A program made the translations under genes and the position numbers. Below, piece after piece: positions 1 to 11,343 of a DNA stretch of 64,000 nt; the first letter of the stretch is position 1; the number at the start of each line of letters is the position of its first letter. A model generated the notes under the pieces. It ran no database searches and was not told where the DNA came from. It saw only the letters and a list, made by a program, of their open reading frames with translations. The stretch is from contig NC_044925.1 in assembly GCF_003576645.1 (NCBI RefSeq), positions 11,175,860 through 11,239,859 of the forward strand, given 5' to 3'. This stretch comes from Ipomoea triloba. Lineage: Eukaryota > Streptophyta > Magnoliopsida > Solanales > Convolvulaceae.

Positions 1-1634
1 CAGAAAGTAAATGCAAGAGAGATTTTTAAGTGGTTCGGCCAACCCGCCTACTTCCACTCTTCTTCCAGAAACTCCCTGGAAGGATTGCACTAAAAACTTC
101 CCTTTCTAGTACAATAACGAGCGCTTGAGCTTTGATCACCAAGCCCGCCTCAAGCCTCAGGTTTTTCGCCTCGCTTCCAGTTACTCCACCTCTCGAGCAC
201 TTGACCTTTGATCACCAAGCCCGCGTCAAGCCTCAGGTTTCTTTCGCTCGGACAGCAGCCAGGTTACTCCGCCTCTCCTCAGGTTTTTCTCCCCGCTTCC
301 AGTTACTCCACCTCTCGAGCACTTGACCTTTGATCCCCAAGCCCGCGTCAAGCCTCAGGTTTTTCGCCCCGCTTCTCGTTACTCCACCTCTCGAGCACTT
401 GACCTTTGATCACCAAGCCCGCCTCAAGCCTCAGGTTTCTTTCGCTCGGACAGCAGCCAGGATACTCCACCTCCCTTGCTTAATCCAAAGCAAGACGTTG
501 TTGATAGTCACAGTTGAATGTAACAATCTCCAATCTGACCACAAGCTATCGTTGAATCAACTTTGATGTAGAGCAGCTTTGGTCACCTTCTGGATGTATG
601 ACAGTTTAGCTTTGTAACTCTCTTCGAACACTAAGATGTGTTCTCTCGCTGTATTGAATATCAGGATGATATTCCAAGTTAAGCACTTTGCACTGGAACG
701 TTTTTATCAGACACCTTTTGTTAACCTCTTGACCTCTTTCACAACCCCCTCTCTTTCTTCTGTGTCTTTACGTCCTTATATATGAGAGTAGAAGAATAGT
801 TCCGTTGGAGGGAAAACTATTCCGTTTGAAATTGGTCTCCCACGCCGAACATGGGTCTTTGCACAATTTCAGCATTTTTCATGGAGTAGTGGTCTTGTAA
901 CTTGAGCCTTTTGTTTTGTAGTGAATATTCCATATTCCACTTTCTTGAGCTCATGCTTCACTTGCTTCTTTTGGATAAAGTTACTCTTTTTATGTTCCCA
1001 TCATTCCTTGTTTGGGGAATCTGACCACTTCAGGATTGGTGCACTTCTTGACCGTTTGTGGTGGAGGTCTGACGTGTCATCCACTTCCGTCCATTTTGAA
1101 ACCTCCCGCTCAGCACCTCTTCAATATTTTATCTCCATGATATTCTTCTTCTCCAAACTTAGAGTATTTTATCTGCACATGTTGACTAACATTCAGCCTC
1201 TTGGAGAAGTGCCGGTTTATCGAGACCATAAAAGATGTCTCGACCACTTGATGTTTCAATCCCATGTATCGAGAGGTCTATCTCTCGAATATTCTTTACG
1301 TCTCGAACTCGATAGGTATATCGAGAGGTCCTTACCTCTCGAACTTGGCTTGTGTCTCGAGACTTAGTTGATGTCTCGTAGACCCTTATTCCTCCAGAGT
1401 TGTCTCGTGCCTGCTTCTGATCTATCTGTTTGCTTACAACACGAAAACTTCTAAGTTGTTCAAACAAGTTTACCTTAAGCTTAAATATTTCCCGAGTTGA
1501 GCTCAAATTACCCGGTTGTATTTTCGCTCTTAGTTTACTTATCGAACTTACATTGTTTTGCCTATGTATCGAGACTTGGGGATTCTTACTTAACAGTTGG
1601 TATCATCAAAACCTATTACATGGTGTTCCTAACA
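1..1634 (-). mobile_element. Partial SIRE-like Copia LTR, left part outside the window
   Basis: The segment aligns in order with the second half of the complete SIRE LTR at 15171-17123. Both contain a GAGAGATTTTTAAGTGGTTCGGCC block (here near 17-41, there near 15595) followed by tandem repeats, and both end in ATTCCTAACA or GTTCCTAACA (here at 1634). Reading the minus strand, as in the complete copy, a CATATATAAGG TATA box lies near 785-772. No gag or pol is attached, so this is either a solo LTR or one end of an element that extends beyond the window. ORFs in this segment are short and resemble no protein I recognise. Confidence 0.7.
121..440. repeat. Tandem repeat inside the SIRE-like LTR
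   Basis: A unit reading roughly GAGCACTTGACCTTTGATCA followed by CCAAGCCCGC and TCAAGCCTCAGG occurs four times, starting near 123, 199, 316 and 396. Spacers contain TTACTCCACCTCTC. The complete SIRE LTR has a different tandem repeat at the same relative place (15680-15800), so this part of the LTR is repeat-prone. Confidence 0.8.
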
Positions 1635-4070
1635 ATATTTATTATGTCGGTACATAATATATGCATTCACACGTCTCTTTTCTCTCATATTTATTACTAT
1701 TGCACCGCTCGATGCACAAAATTAATCATTGCAATTAATGGGTAAATGGATCGATTACCATCACTGAACAATAAAGAAACGAGGGGTTTAATTTTATTGT
1801 TCAGTGATTGGTAAATATTACAATATTACAATCACTCTTTCCCATACTTTTGGACGTTTACATGTCCAATGTGAATTTAATGATTCATTCATTAAAGGTT
1901 GGAAGCCTTTCCACTGTAAAGGCTTCATATATACCGAGTTAAATAAACAAGCAGTGATCAATTCCAGCAACTCTATCTCCCATTTCTTCTTCTTTCTCTG
2001 ATCTGCAAAAATTTTAAGCCTTTGCTATCAAAATGTCTCACCTGTAGGTCCTAAGAATATGAGAAAGTAATGAAAAGGTGACTTATGTTGTTCCAGAAGG
2101 AAGAAACAGTGAGTTAATCAAGAGTCAGGAATGGCTTTTTTATGACTCGGAGGTCAGTTTTGCTTTCCTTTATTTTTTTTTCCTACTGCAGTGATAATAT
2201 GATTTTTTTCTACTTTCTTTTGACAATGGTTTTTTAATGCCTACTAATTCCATATCCGAGGTATTTTTATGGCTACTGCAATCATAATATCATATCATAG
2301 AGAGATTGTATCAGACTTACCCCACATATCCGAGATTTTTTAAGTCTCATATCACATATGCATACTGTTTGCTCCTCTCTGTAATGTGTATTGTTTGCTG
2401 CTCTCTACAAAATATGATAAATATGTACGAAATTATTGGTACATATTTCAAATTTTAAACATGAACATATGGATTATCTGCTTATTTCAGCACAGAGCTG
2501 CGACGACGACTTTGTTCTAATGCTTTGGAAGTTGTTGACCATGGCTTTTAACTTGGTTTTTGGCTATTTTACAATTTCATAGCCACAATAGTTGTGAGCT
2601 TTGCATGGACATACTCTGAACAAATTTATCATGCACTACTGTATTGTGCAAAGACTGCTATTTGGCCTTTTTGGCAGCATTATGTTTTTTAATTGAGTCC
2701 ATTTTATGACCTATCATTATAACTGCTTTGCAAAATGTTTAAACTCTAATGCAGGTGTTCAAGAGTGGAGAACAACAACTCACTTCCTGACAAATACTGC
2801 AGTATTTCATTTTAAGCAAAGAATGTACACAATTTATTGCAGTTTCAACTTTAGGTTTATAGTTTGTTCAAATGTAGTTACATTTTTTTTCGTCTATTAA
2901 CAAATGTAATAAACAAAAACCAGTGCTTTAATAATATCAGTTTTACTCTTTTACTAAAACAAACTATGCAAGTAGTTCTATAGCAGCATGGATTATTCAA
3001 TTTTCACATTAGAGTTTATACAAAATTTAAAAATAAAGCACTTAATAAATATTAGTGACTTACCTAACTCAATATTGCATGTTCAATACTCCTTTAGTTT
3101 TTGAAGTGAAAACTGTGTTTATAAAACCTGTCTCCCACACTCAATGCTTAGTTGTTCACATCCAGTAGAAGCTGGATTGTTAAACTGACAGAAGGAAATA
3201 TAAATCCTTATCACTATCTAAATAGTAATCAAAATTTTCAGATGAAGTAAAATATAAAGCACAATCAATTCATCTAACTCATCAATAGGACATAGTTAAT
3301 GTAAGTAGGTTGTAACAAAAATACAGTAAAAAACTCATTTATATCATTGAAATGTAAGTAAATCAGAACACCATGAACAGCAAACCATAGATAAAATCAC
3401 TAATACAATATAATAAGTAGGGCGAACTGAAGATTAACCAAACCACGGAAAATCAGTAATACAGTATAATAAACAACACATGCATAAAAGAATTGTTAAT
3501 ATAACCCTAGATACAGATTTTAGCTGAGAAATAATGAACATAGCCCTAGATTATAAGAGCTTCAAGTTCTCAATTGAACAACTAATACCATAGAATCGTT
3601 CATTCTTAGGATTGATTCACTAAATTACAGCTCAAAAACAAAAAAAAAAAACCAAAAAGATTGAATAACAAAGACATAACCTGTGGCGAGTGTATATACA
3701 CTAGGAGCGTCCAGTACGAAGAATTCATAGATACTGACCTTTAGCGAGAGAAAAATGGCAACGGACAGAGGAGCAGATTAGGATATGGAAATGGGGTTGT
3801 CGACAACTGGAAATGGGGAAAGGGTGTCCACAGATTACTAGATTAGGATCTTCTAGATCTTCATTCTTTAACCAGTATATATATTTTTTAATTATTTTAA
3901 ATATTATTACTACGTATTATTTTGAGGATCATTATTATTAGATAATGTAAATAATAATAATAATAATAATAATCTAAATCCATTTAATCATTTCATTCTT
4001 ATTTTACATATTTTTATAGTACAAGAAAATTATATTATGCCATTAAATACTTGCAAAGTGGATTATTGAT
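1635..4070. other. Decayed non-coding sequence with possible exon relics
   Basis: No convincing gene. Two short stretches look exon-like. At about 2090-2158 an open frame reads EGRNSELIKSQEWLFYDSE and is followed by a GT donor. At about 2492-2549, after a TTTCAG acceptor, a frame reads TELRRRLCSNALEVVDHGF. I do not recognise the family. The rest is A/T-rich with a short (AAT)n run at 3947-3972. ORFs at 1804-2001 and 2706-2900 have no supporting features. Confidence 0.35.
1752..1814. repeat. Short inverted repeat (foldback)
   Basis: ATTACCATCACTGAACAATAAA on the left is matched by its inverse, TTTATTGTTCAGTGATTGG, with an intervening loop of about 20 bases. It would form a hairpin with a stem of about 19 bp. 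No element boundaries are visible. Confidence 0.6.
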
Positions 4071-4861
4071 TTAGGTGATAGTAAATTGGGTGACAACAAT
4101 AATGGGCAGTGCAATATAATCATTCCTTCAGAGTTTGTATTTCAATACGAAGGTGATCCTCTTGCAGCCATTGTTGATAGCACTTTCCCGTCATACAGGA
4201 GCGGTAACATGGAGACTAGTCAACTTCATAGTAGAGCCATATTGGCTCCAACACTAGATGTGGTCGATCATGTTAATGAGTACATGAACAGTTTGAATAA
4301 ATGTTCGGCACAAACATATTTGAGTTGTGATTCCGTGTGCAAGTCTGATTCAAATGCTGATATATTAGCTGAAGTCCACACGACGGAATTTTTAAACAGT
4401 TTGAGGTGTTCAGGTGTACCAAACCATTCTCTATCATTAAAGGTTGATTCTTCAATTGACCATTCATTGAGTCTTTGTAATGGAACACGGTTGATTGTGT
4501 CCAAATTAGGAAACCATGTCATTGAAGCAAAAATCCTATGTGGACACCATGCAGGGACATATGTCTTAATATCAAGGTTGGCATTGACGCCTTCAGATCC
4601 AATACTTCCTTTTAAATTTCAAAGGAAATAATTTCCTGTCATGTTGTCATACGCAATGACAATCAACAAGAGTCAATAACAGACATTATCACATGTTGTA
4701 TTGTTGCTTAAAAAATCAATTTTCAACCATGGGTAGTTGTATGTTGCAGTTTCAAGAGTTAGTAATCCAGACGGTGTGAAAGTTGTAATTAATGATGATC
4801 ATAGAGGGATTCTTAACACTACTCAAAATGTTGTTTACAAAGAAATTTTTAATAATTTGTA
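4071..4861 (+). pseudogene. Helitron helicase (Pif1-like) C-terminal fragment
   Basis: The translation matches the C-terminal part of plant Helitron RepHel/Pif1-like helicases. In order it shows the RAILAPTLDVVDHVNEYM segment, TYLSCDSVCKSD, the FLNSLRCSGVPNH stretch, LCNGTRLIVSKLGNHVIEA and TPSDPILPFKFQR. A stop at 4629-4631 replaces the usual glutamine. The frame then continues with FPVMLSYAMTINKSQ, the conserved helicase motif, before breaking again. A tail, VAVSRVSNPDGVKVVI and onward, is readable at about 4744-4861. The N-terminal Rep domain and the ATP-binding motifs are missing. It is a dead relic, and no Helitron 5' TC or 3' CTRR end could be assigned. Confidence 0.85.
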
Positions 4862-4992
4862 ATTTTATTCCTATTCAATGTAGTCAATGTTGTCACCCAT
4901 TGTATTGTTAACTTGTTATATATATGTTATGTGAAACTTGTCTTTCCTGTTTTGTAGATATCTTATTTGTATTTCCTGTTTTGTTCAATCAG

Positions 4993-5083
4993 TCATTTCG
5001 AATGGTCCCAAAAACTACTTGCATATACTAGAGGGACTTCTCAAGCTTCTAGAAAATATGGAATGTGCTGATTGTCAGAACAG
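4993..5083 (+). pseudogene. ARF-GAP domain exon fragment
   Basis: After a CAG acceptor the frame reads HILEGLLKLLENMECADC, matching the start of the ARF-GAP zinc finger in plant AGD5/AGD15-type proteins (ILEGLLKL.EN.ECADC, including the first CxxC). The fragment ends at a canonical AG/GTACAA donor. The rest of the zinc finger and GAP domain is absent. The next exon-like block is from an unrelated gene (SWI3C-like) and would be joined out of frame. This is therefore a captured or rearranged exon, not a gene. Identification rests on about 18 residues but the match is dense. Confidence 0.72.
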
Positions 5084-5171
5084 GTACAATTTCAATTGAA
5101 GAACTATCAACTTTTGAAATAAAATTGCTACCAAATAAAATCATGTTTTTTGACACCATGTTTTTTGACAG

Positions 5172-5535
5172 GTTGAGGTGGTATTGTGTTTGGATTGCTT
5201 CCATGAAGGAAAATTTGTCATTGGTCACTCTAGCCTGGATTTTGTCAAGGTCAGCTCTATGAAGGATTATGGAGATCTAGATGGAGAAACTTGGACTGAC
5301 CAGGAAACACTACTACTTCTGGAGGGAATGCAACTATATAAAGAAAACTGGATACAAGTTGCAGAGCATGTTGGTTCTAAGTCAAAAGCACAGTGCATCC
5401 TTCATTTTGTTTGCCTGCTTCTTGATGGTGCTCAGTTGGAGAACAATGAGGTTCCAAGCACATCTAGTTCCTTAAATTTTTGCACTAGGGAAGAATATGA
5501 AAGGCCACATTCATATTTAAATGGGAATAATGCAG
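5172..5535 (+). pseudogene. SWI3C-like: SWI3C-like exon (ZZ finger end plus SANT domain)
   Basis: The exon runs from a TTGACAG acceptor to a CAG/GTAATA donor. It starts VEVVLCLDCFHEGKFVIGHS, the second half of the ZZ-type zinc finger of the SWI/SNF subunit SWI3C. It continues with the SANT domain (WTDQETLLLLEGMQLYKENW, then VAEHVGSKSKAQCILHF), and then the LENNEVP segment. SWI3 proteins are core subunits of SWI/SNF chromatin-remodelling complexes in the nucleus. The SWIRM domain and first half of the ZZ finger are not found upstream, where an ARF-GAP exon and a Helitron relic lie instead. The next exon (27290-27363) is separated by 21.6 kb of nested transposons. I read this as a captured or broken fragment rather than a working gene. 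Confidence 0.8.
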
Positions 5536-5618
5536 GTAATACTATGATGATTTATTTTGCTAATATTGTTTTAATTTAAGGGGCATATATTTACTTATAA
5601 GAAAAAAAGTTGAGAGCA

Positions 5619-5623
5619 TCTAA
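5619..5623. repeat. Target-site duplication TCTAA, left copy
   Basis: TCTAA directly before the TGTAAGC start of the left Copia LTR. The same five bases follow the right LTR at 27247-27251. This fixes the boundaries of the outer Copia insertion. Confidence 0.9.
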
Positions 5624-5927
5624 TGTAAGCATAAAACAATATAGACTAACCTCCAGCCATAGTGCCCTTAAGATTGCCTTTGTTTGAAGCTTGTTGATAG
5701 TGTTGGTAGTGGATAGATCATGCAGAGTGTCTCCCACTTGTTCTCAGGTACCTTAGTATAGATGGTGTAGGTAGTAACCTGAGCAGTGGGGGACCTATAG
5801 CTTATATACCTATAGAACCATCAATATAGGTCATGTAACAGTTTCCGTTACATGGCACCACATAATGGCTATTGAAAGCCATCATAACTTGCACCATTTA
5901 CTTTTCCCTAATGGGAAAAATGTTACA
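5624..5927 (-). repeat. 3' LTR of the outer Copia element
   Basis: 304 bp, starts TGTAAGCATAAAAC, ends AAAATGTTACA, and is nearly identical to 26942-27246. Confidence 0.92.
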
Positions 5928-6201
5928 TTCTCCCACTTGGTGCAAGTACAAACTCAAAGAAAACAAAGAAACATGAACTATAGTGATATGTCCTCTTAAT
6001 GTAAGTAGCATCTACTATAATCACAATGTAACTTGTTCTCTAAACATTTCTTGTGGTAATCAAAACTTAATGGATAAACCTTATGTTTAATCCAGGTCCA
6101 AAAATATATTTTCTCAACAAAATGTGTGCACAATACAATAACGAGAAAATATCTGAATGCTTTAAGAATTTCATAAAATAATGACTGTATGTATACAAAT
6201 T

Positions 6202-6413
6202 TTACAAAGTGGGCGCAAGTCCCATTTTCTCAACAAAATCCCTAAACTTTAATGGTGGTATGCCTTTAGTTAGGGGATCAGCAATCAACAACTCAGTGCT
6301 TATGTGCTCAATGATCACTTTCTTATCTTTAACACGCTCCCTGATGGCTAAGTACTTGGTGTCGATATGCTTGCTTCGACTCCCACTCTTATTGTTCTTA
6401 GCCAGGAAGACCG
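6202..6413 (-). pseudogene. Copia RNase H C-terminus (separated piece)
   Basis: On the minus strand the frame reads VFLAKNNKSGSRSKHIDTKY, then [16 protein letters not shown], and ends at a stop at 6202-6204. This is the end of a Copia RNase H domain. It continues the frame that ends at 9455, and the two pieces were split by the solo LTR at 6414-9449. The stretch 5928-6201 is the element's 3' untranslated region and holds no gene. Confidence 0.88.
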
Positions 6414-9400
6414 TGTAATACCCCGTATTTTCCTAACATTATTATTTTATCCTAAGGCGTTGACATTCATAAGTTATGATCTTCAGATATTTCAAAAGAA
6501 TTTTTATAAGTGAGTATAGTTGTTATTAAGCTGCGATCGTACGTCCCGGTCACGAACCGTAAAAAAATTTAGGAACTAGTATTCGGACCTGTTTGTCTTA
6601 GGAAATGGATTTTTAGACACCAAACTATTATTCTGGAATTTCCTATTTAATTAAATTAGCCCATAGCAGCAAAAATTTATTTTTGATCGTACATCGCGAA
6701 ATTTCGCGGTGTACCGAACCTAGCCCAATTTTGAGTTTCAGTCTGAGATAAATTTTTAGTTTCGGAATTATTCCTATTTAAATTATTTCCTACCGAAATT
6801 ATATCTGTTTTGACCCTTACCAGTCCAATTGAAGATATTTTTCTTGAGTTACCATAAGATTTTGACACTTGTCACCATTTCTAGCCACATGTTATTATTT
6901 AATTAATTCTTGAAGATGATCCAAATAATGTGGCTTATCCTACAAGCTCCCTCATATAATATATAAGCTTTGTCTTTAATTTTTTTTCCATTTCCCTTCA
7001 AATTGCCGAAATCAAAGAGAGAGAGAGAAAGTGTGATCATCTTCATCTTCTTCACCATTTTTCCTCCATTAAAGCTTGCTTCCATAGCCAAGTTTCTTCA
7101 CAAGTGTCAAACTATTCGGTAAAACTTCGATTTTATTCGGTGGAAAGCTTTGTTTTTCCTCCTAGAGCATGAATCTAAGCTTAAGTTCTTAATATTTGTT
7201 GTTATGGTGTTGATTTTGATCTTAGGGTTTTGAGTAAATTGGGGGAAAAGATCCAAAATTCATCCTACGGTGTTAATATACTCTCAAGGAGGTAAGGAAT
7301 CCCTTTATTTGGTTGAGGTTATTTGAAACTAGATAATTGATAGCTAGGTTGTGAATTGTGGTTGATTGGTGTACATGAAATCTATGTGTTATGTGAAAAT
7401 TATGTGTTTAACTTGAGGAACTCTTAGATGGTTCAAGAAATTACTCTTTGAATTTTTGGTAGTTTTTGTGTACATGTTCATAGCTAATATATGCATGTAT
7501 ATGTTGTATTTATGTCCATATAGGCTTATACTTGTGAAAATATTGAAAATCAAGATAGATTTCTGGCAGTAACTTCCGAGATTTATTGGGAAAATTTGGG
7601 AAGGTATTTTGATCCTATTTTCTTCAGATATGTATTTCAATAAGTGTAGAACCTGCATATAAAATTTCATAATGATCGGAGTAGTATAAGTATGGTTTTC
7701 GAATTTTTTTCCAAAACTGGTCCAGAGAGAAAAATTCTGGACAGCACACTGCCAAGGGCAAAAATGGAATTTTCTGTGTTTATTCGCGGATCAAAATGAT
7801 CAAAACTTTTTATGGACATTAAGTGCTATGAGTTGGGGTTCTACCATAAACATTTCAAGTGAAAAAGAGTTCGGGAATTATTTTTACCGGCTCAATCTTT
7901 CGGACTGCGCCAAGCTGAAATTTTCTTATAAGGAGGTGGTATTATGTACATGTAAAGAGTAAATGTATTTTGTGTATTATGCCTATGTTAAGGTTGGGAA
8001 GTACATATGTTATATGTATTGAGATGTATGTGTCAAGTATGGAACTTATGTGAAAAATGTGGGGTTGGAAGTGTAGAATGGTTACACTTGATTTACCATT
8101 GTGAAGGGTTGTTAGTGGATTATCTAAATGTTTTGCAAGAGAAAAGGGAAATTTCCGGATTTGGTTAAAAGGGGGAATCGATTTCCGAGTATTGGAATTG
8201 ACTCAAGTATGTCCAAAATATTTTCAAAGCAAGAAAAGGGAAAAGGTGGAAAAATGTTTTCAAACCTTAGTTCTAGTAAAAGTGGTGAAGGACCTTGTCT
8301 TGCAGCCTACGGGATAGAGAGCTTAAAGTGCCTTCCCGTATGGTGGTTATGTTATTGTATGACCAGTTCATACTGTGGGCGAAGTCTATTCGCCGAGTAC
8401 TATATCACCCGGAAGGAAAAGGGTCTCCTGCGGGGGTGTGCACACTTAAGTATAGTCACTCTATTTTCGGGTAGGGGTCGTTCTTATGAACCTAGTGAGG
8501 CTAGCTAGGAATCATTCCAACGCTCCTATAAGTCCAGGGGATCAGTATTAGACCGGGCGATGACCACTGAACCCGAGTTGAACGATCCAAGTGGTCAGTC
8601 AAAAGTGGAGAAAGGATACTCTAGAGGCCTCACACTCACTTTCTATCTAGGACCAAGTGGATTTTTAAATATGAATGTAGTTACGCTGTAGCTACGGAAA
8701 GGAGATATGTGACAAGTATTGAAAATACCCAAAGGTTGTGGGTGATATCTCTTTGAAAAGTGAAAAGTGAAAACACCCAAAGGTTGTGGGTGATCTCTCT
8801 TTGAAAGGTGAAAAGTGATGAGAATTCCCTTTTGAGGGAAAGTTTTTGCAAATAAAGTGATTGAGAGCAAGGTGTGGAATTTGTGTTTTTCCATTACTTG
8901 CTTGCATGCCTAAATGTTTAGCCTTATATTCTTTGGGTGAGTAAATGATCTTCAAATGACCTCGTCTAGAGGGAAAATGATTCAAGATGATGTTGAATTT
9001 TGCCTAATATGTGTGCAAGTTGCCATTTATAACTGTTGCAGGTAGAATCCCTGCTGATGAGTAAGGTATAGGGTTTCCATGTAAAAAGTTTTACCAAAAC
9101 CTTTATTTAGTTTTGAATAACCCGCGGATATCCTTGCTTAGCCGTCGCGCTAACTACACTACAATGTGTTTTCTGTTAACAGATGTTATATAGGGTGGGT
9201 TCCTGTAGCCCGATGAGCTCTGAATAGGATGGGAGTCGAGGTTGGGGTCTACTCTTTGATGTAGACAGGGATTGTTGTTAATGTTGTAAATTTAGCCTGT
9301 GCACTTAGAGTGGAGTTTGTCAAAGAGGTGATAGAATTCACTCTAGGTGTGGCGGTAGCACCCAGTTTTCTGCCTATAAGATGTAAGCTTCCGCAGCATA

Positions 9401-9449
9401 TGAATACTGATTTGTAATAAATGTAAGAGTTGAAAATTGGGGTGTTACA
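6414..9449. mobile_element. Solo LTR of a Ty3/Gypsy element (Tekay/Del type)
   Basis: A 3,036-bp block starts TGTAATACCCCG and ends GGGGTGTTACA, with TSD GACCG on both sides (6409-6413 and 9450-9454). Long LTRs with TGTAA-ACCCC inverted ends are typical of plant chromoviruses of the Tekay/Del group. No gag or pol is present, and the block is not itself bounded by two copies of an LTR, so it is a solo LTR left by LTR recombination. A plus-strand TATA-like ATAATATATAAGC lies near 6955 and an imperfect 55-bp duplication lies at 8722-8818. ORFs inside (for example 8128-8508) show no domain. Confidence 0.85.
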
Positions 9450-9454
9450 GACCG

Positions 9455-10561
9455 CATCTGAGTTGTCACAATAAACCTTTAACGGCTTAGAAATAGAATC
9501 CATAATTCTAAGCCCTGAAATGAAATTCTTAAGCCATACATCTTGAGATGTAGCCTTAAAACAAGAAACGAACTCGGCTTCCATGGTTGAAGTGGTGACA
9601 AGAGTTTGTTTAACACTTCTCCATAAAATAGCTCCACCTGCCATAAGGAAAATGTTTCCCGAAGTTGATTTTCGAGAATCAACGCAACCGGCAAAGTCCG
9701 CGTCAGAGTACCCAACAATGTCCAAAGTGTTCATCTTCCTGAACACAAGCTTATAATCCTTGGTACCTCTGAGATACCTCAAAACCTTCTTTGCAGCTCT
9801 CCAGTGGTCTAAACCTGGATCACTTTGATATCGTCCCAGCATTCCAACAACAAAGGCGATGTCCGACCTAGTACAGACTTGAACATACCCGAAACATCCG
9901 ACAACCGAAGCATAAGGAATATTCTTTATTGATTCTCTTTCAAAATCATTCTTTGGGCACTGGTCCAAACTGAATTTATCACCTCTCACGATAGGAGCTG
10001 GACTCGGTGTACAATCTTTCATCCGAAATCTTTCTAAGAATTTGTTGATATAGGTTTCTTGCGATAGTCCCAAAATTCCCCGGGATCTATCCCTATGGAT
10101 CTTTATGCCAATGATATAAGATGCATCACCCATATCTTTCATATCATAGTTTTTAGAAAGGAACTGTTTAACCTCGTGCAACATTCCCTTATCATTTGAT
10201 GCAAGCAAAATATCATCCACATATAAAACAAGAAAACAAATTTTACTCCCACTTGTCTTCTGGTATATACAGTGATCTAGGATACTTTCAACAAAACCAT
10301 ATGATGAAATGACTCCGTCAAACTTGATATACCATTGGCGGGAGGCTTGTTTTAAACTATAAATGGACTTTTTGAGCTTGCAAACCAAATGATTGCCTTC
10401 ACTAGAAGAGAATCCTTCAGGTTGTTTCATATAAACCACCTCTTCTAGATCACCATTAAGGAATGACGTTTTCACATCCATTTGTTGCAATTCAAGATTG
10501 AAATGTGCAACCAAAGCCAAGCTTATGCGAAGTGAATCTTTCTTTGATACAGGAGAAAAGG
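9455..10561 (-). pseudogene. Copia reverse transcriptase and RNase H
   Basis: The minus-strand frame contains reverse transcriptase motifs QQMDVKTSFLNGDLEE, PEGF, and the catalytic LYVDDILLAS. It then has RNase H motifs [20 protein letters not shown] and TTSTMEAEFVS. The frame is open from about 10520 to 9455, where the solo LTR interrupts it. A TAG stop near 10563 separates it from the upstream RT start. The apparent C-terminal extension down to 9249 is translated solo LTR, not element protein. Confidence 0.88.
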
Positions 10562-10562
10562 T

Positions 10563-10901
10563 CTACGTGTAATCAATTCCTTCTTTTTGATTGAATCCTT
10601 TAGCAACGAGCCTAGCCTTGTATCGCTCGATGTTGCCTAATGAGTTCTCTTTAGTCTTATAGACCCATTTACAGCCAATGGCCTTGTCCCCATTAGGCAA
10701 CTCAACAAGGTCCCAAACCCCATTGCTCCGCATAGAATTCATTTCTTCCTTCATAGCTTCAAACCATAAATCAGACTCTTTACAATTTATGGCCTGTGAA
10801 AACGTTTCTGGATCATTTTCAGCTCCAACATCAGACTCTTGCAGATACACTATGTAATCACTAGGAATTACCGATCTTTTATCTCGAACAGATCGCCTCA
10901 A
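10563..10901 (-). pseudogene. Copia reverse transcriptase N-terminal part
   Basis: Reads LWFEAMKEEMNSMRSNGVWD, GCKWVYKTKEN and ARLVAKGFNQKEGIDYT, the conserved start of Copia reverse transcriptase. It ends in a premature TAG just after GIDYT. The next ORF continues the domain in the same orientation. This nonsense codon is one of several lesions showing that the outer Copia polyprotein is dead. Confidence 0.87.
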
Positions 10902-10939
10902 AGTTGAACTACAATCTCCTCGAGAAGTTAGTGGTTCAA

Positions 10940-11334
10940 CTACCGTTTCAGGAATTTCCTGAATGGTTGTTCGGTTGATATAATATCAGCATCTCGTAGA
11001 ATTTCCTCAATAGGTTGTTCAATACCCGTTTGATCTTGAGGGGTGCTTGAATCTATTATCAACCTATATGATGATGTAGAAGAACAAGATTCAATATGAT
11101 CATGATTAGAAATCAAATAACTGAATTTATCCCTCCCACTAATCATGTCATTTTCAAGAAACTTAGCATTTCTTGATTCCACGATCCTAGTCGAATGAGA
11201 TGGACAATAAAATCTATACTCTTTGGAGAACTGTGCGTATCCAATAAAGAAACCACTAATAGGTCCAACTTCTTTTCTTGTGGGTTATATATCCTTACCT
11301 CAGACGGGCATCCCCAAACACGCATATGTTGCAA
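10940..11334 (-). pseudogene. Copia integrase to RT linker, frameshifted
   Basis: Minus-strand pieces read HMRVWGCPSEVRIYNPQEKKLD and, in another frame, MESRNAKFLENDMISG. These are typical of the region between the Copia integrase core and reverse transcriptase. Frame changes and stops separate the pieces. Confidence 0.75.
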
Positions 11335-11343
11335 ACTTGGTTT

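Noticed and set aside
921..1506. ORFs at 921-1367 (+) and 1186-1506 (-)
   Set aside because: They overlap on opposite strands within LTR repeat sequence rich in TGTCTCGA; no domain.
5065..5262. 65-codon ORF spanning the ARF-GAP/SWI3C junction
   Set aside because: It reads across an intron-like stretch in the wrong SWI3C frame; the SANT motif is in another frame with a clear acceptor at 5171.
6209..6418. Plus-strand ORF of 69 codons
   Set aside because: It is the antisense shadow of the Copia RNase H C-terminus.
9249..9449. C-terminal extension of the Copia RT/RNase H ORF
   Set aside because: This part is translated solo-LTR sequence beyond the TSD; the real RNase H end is at 6202-6413.
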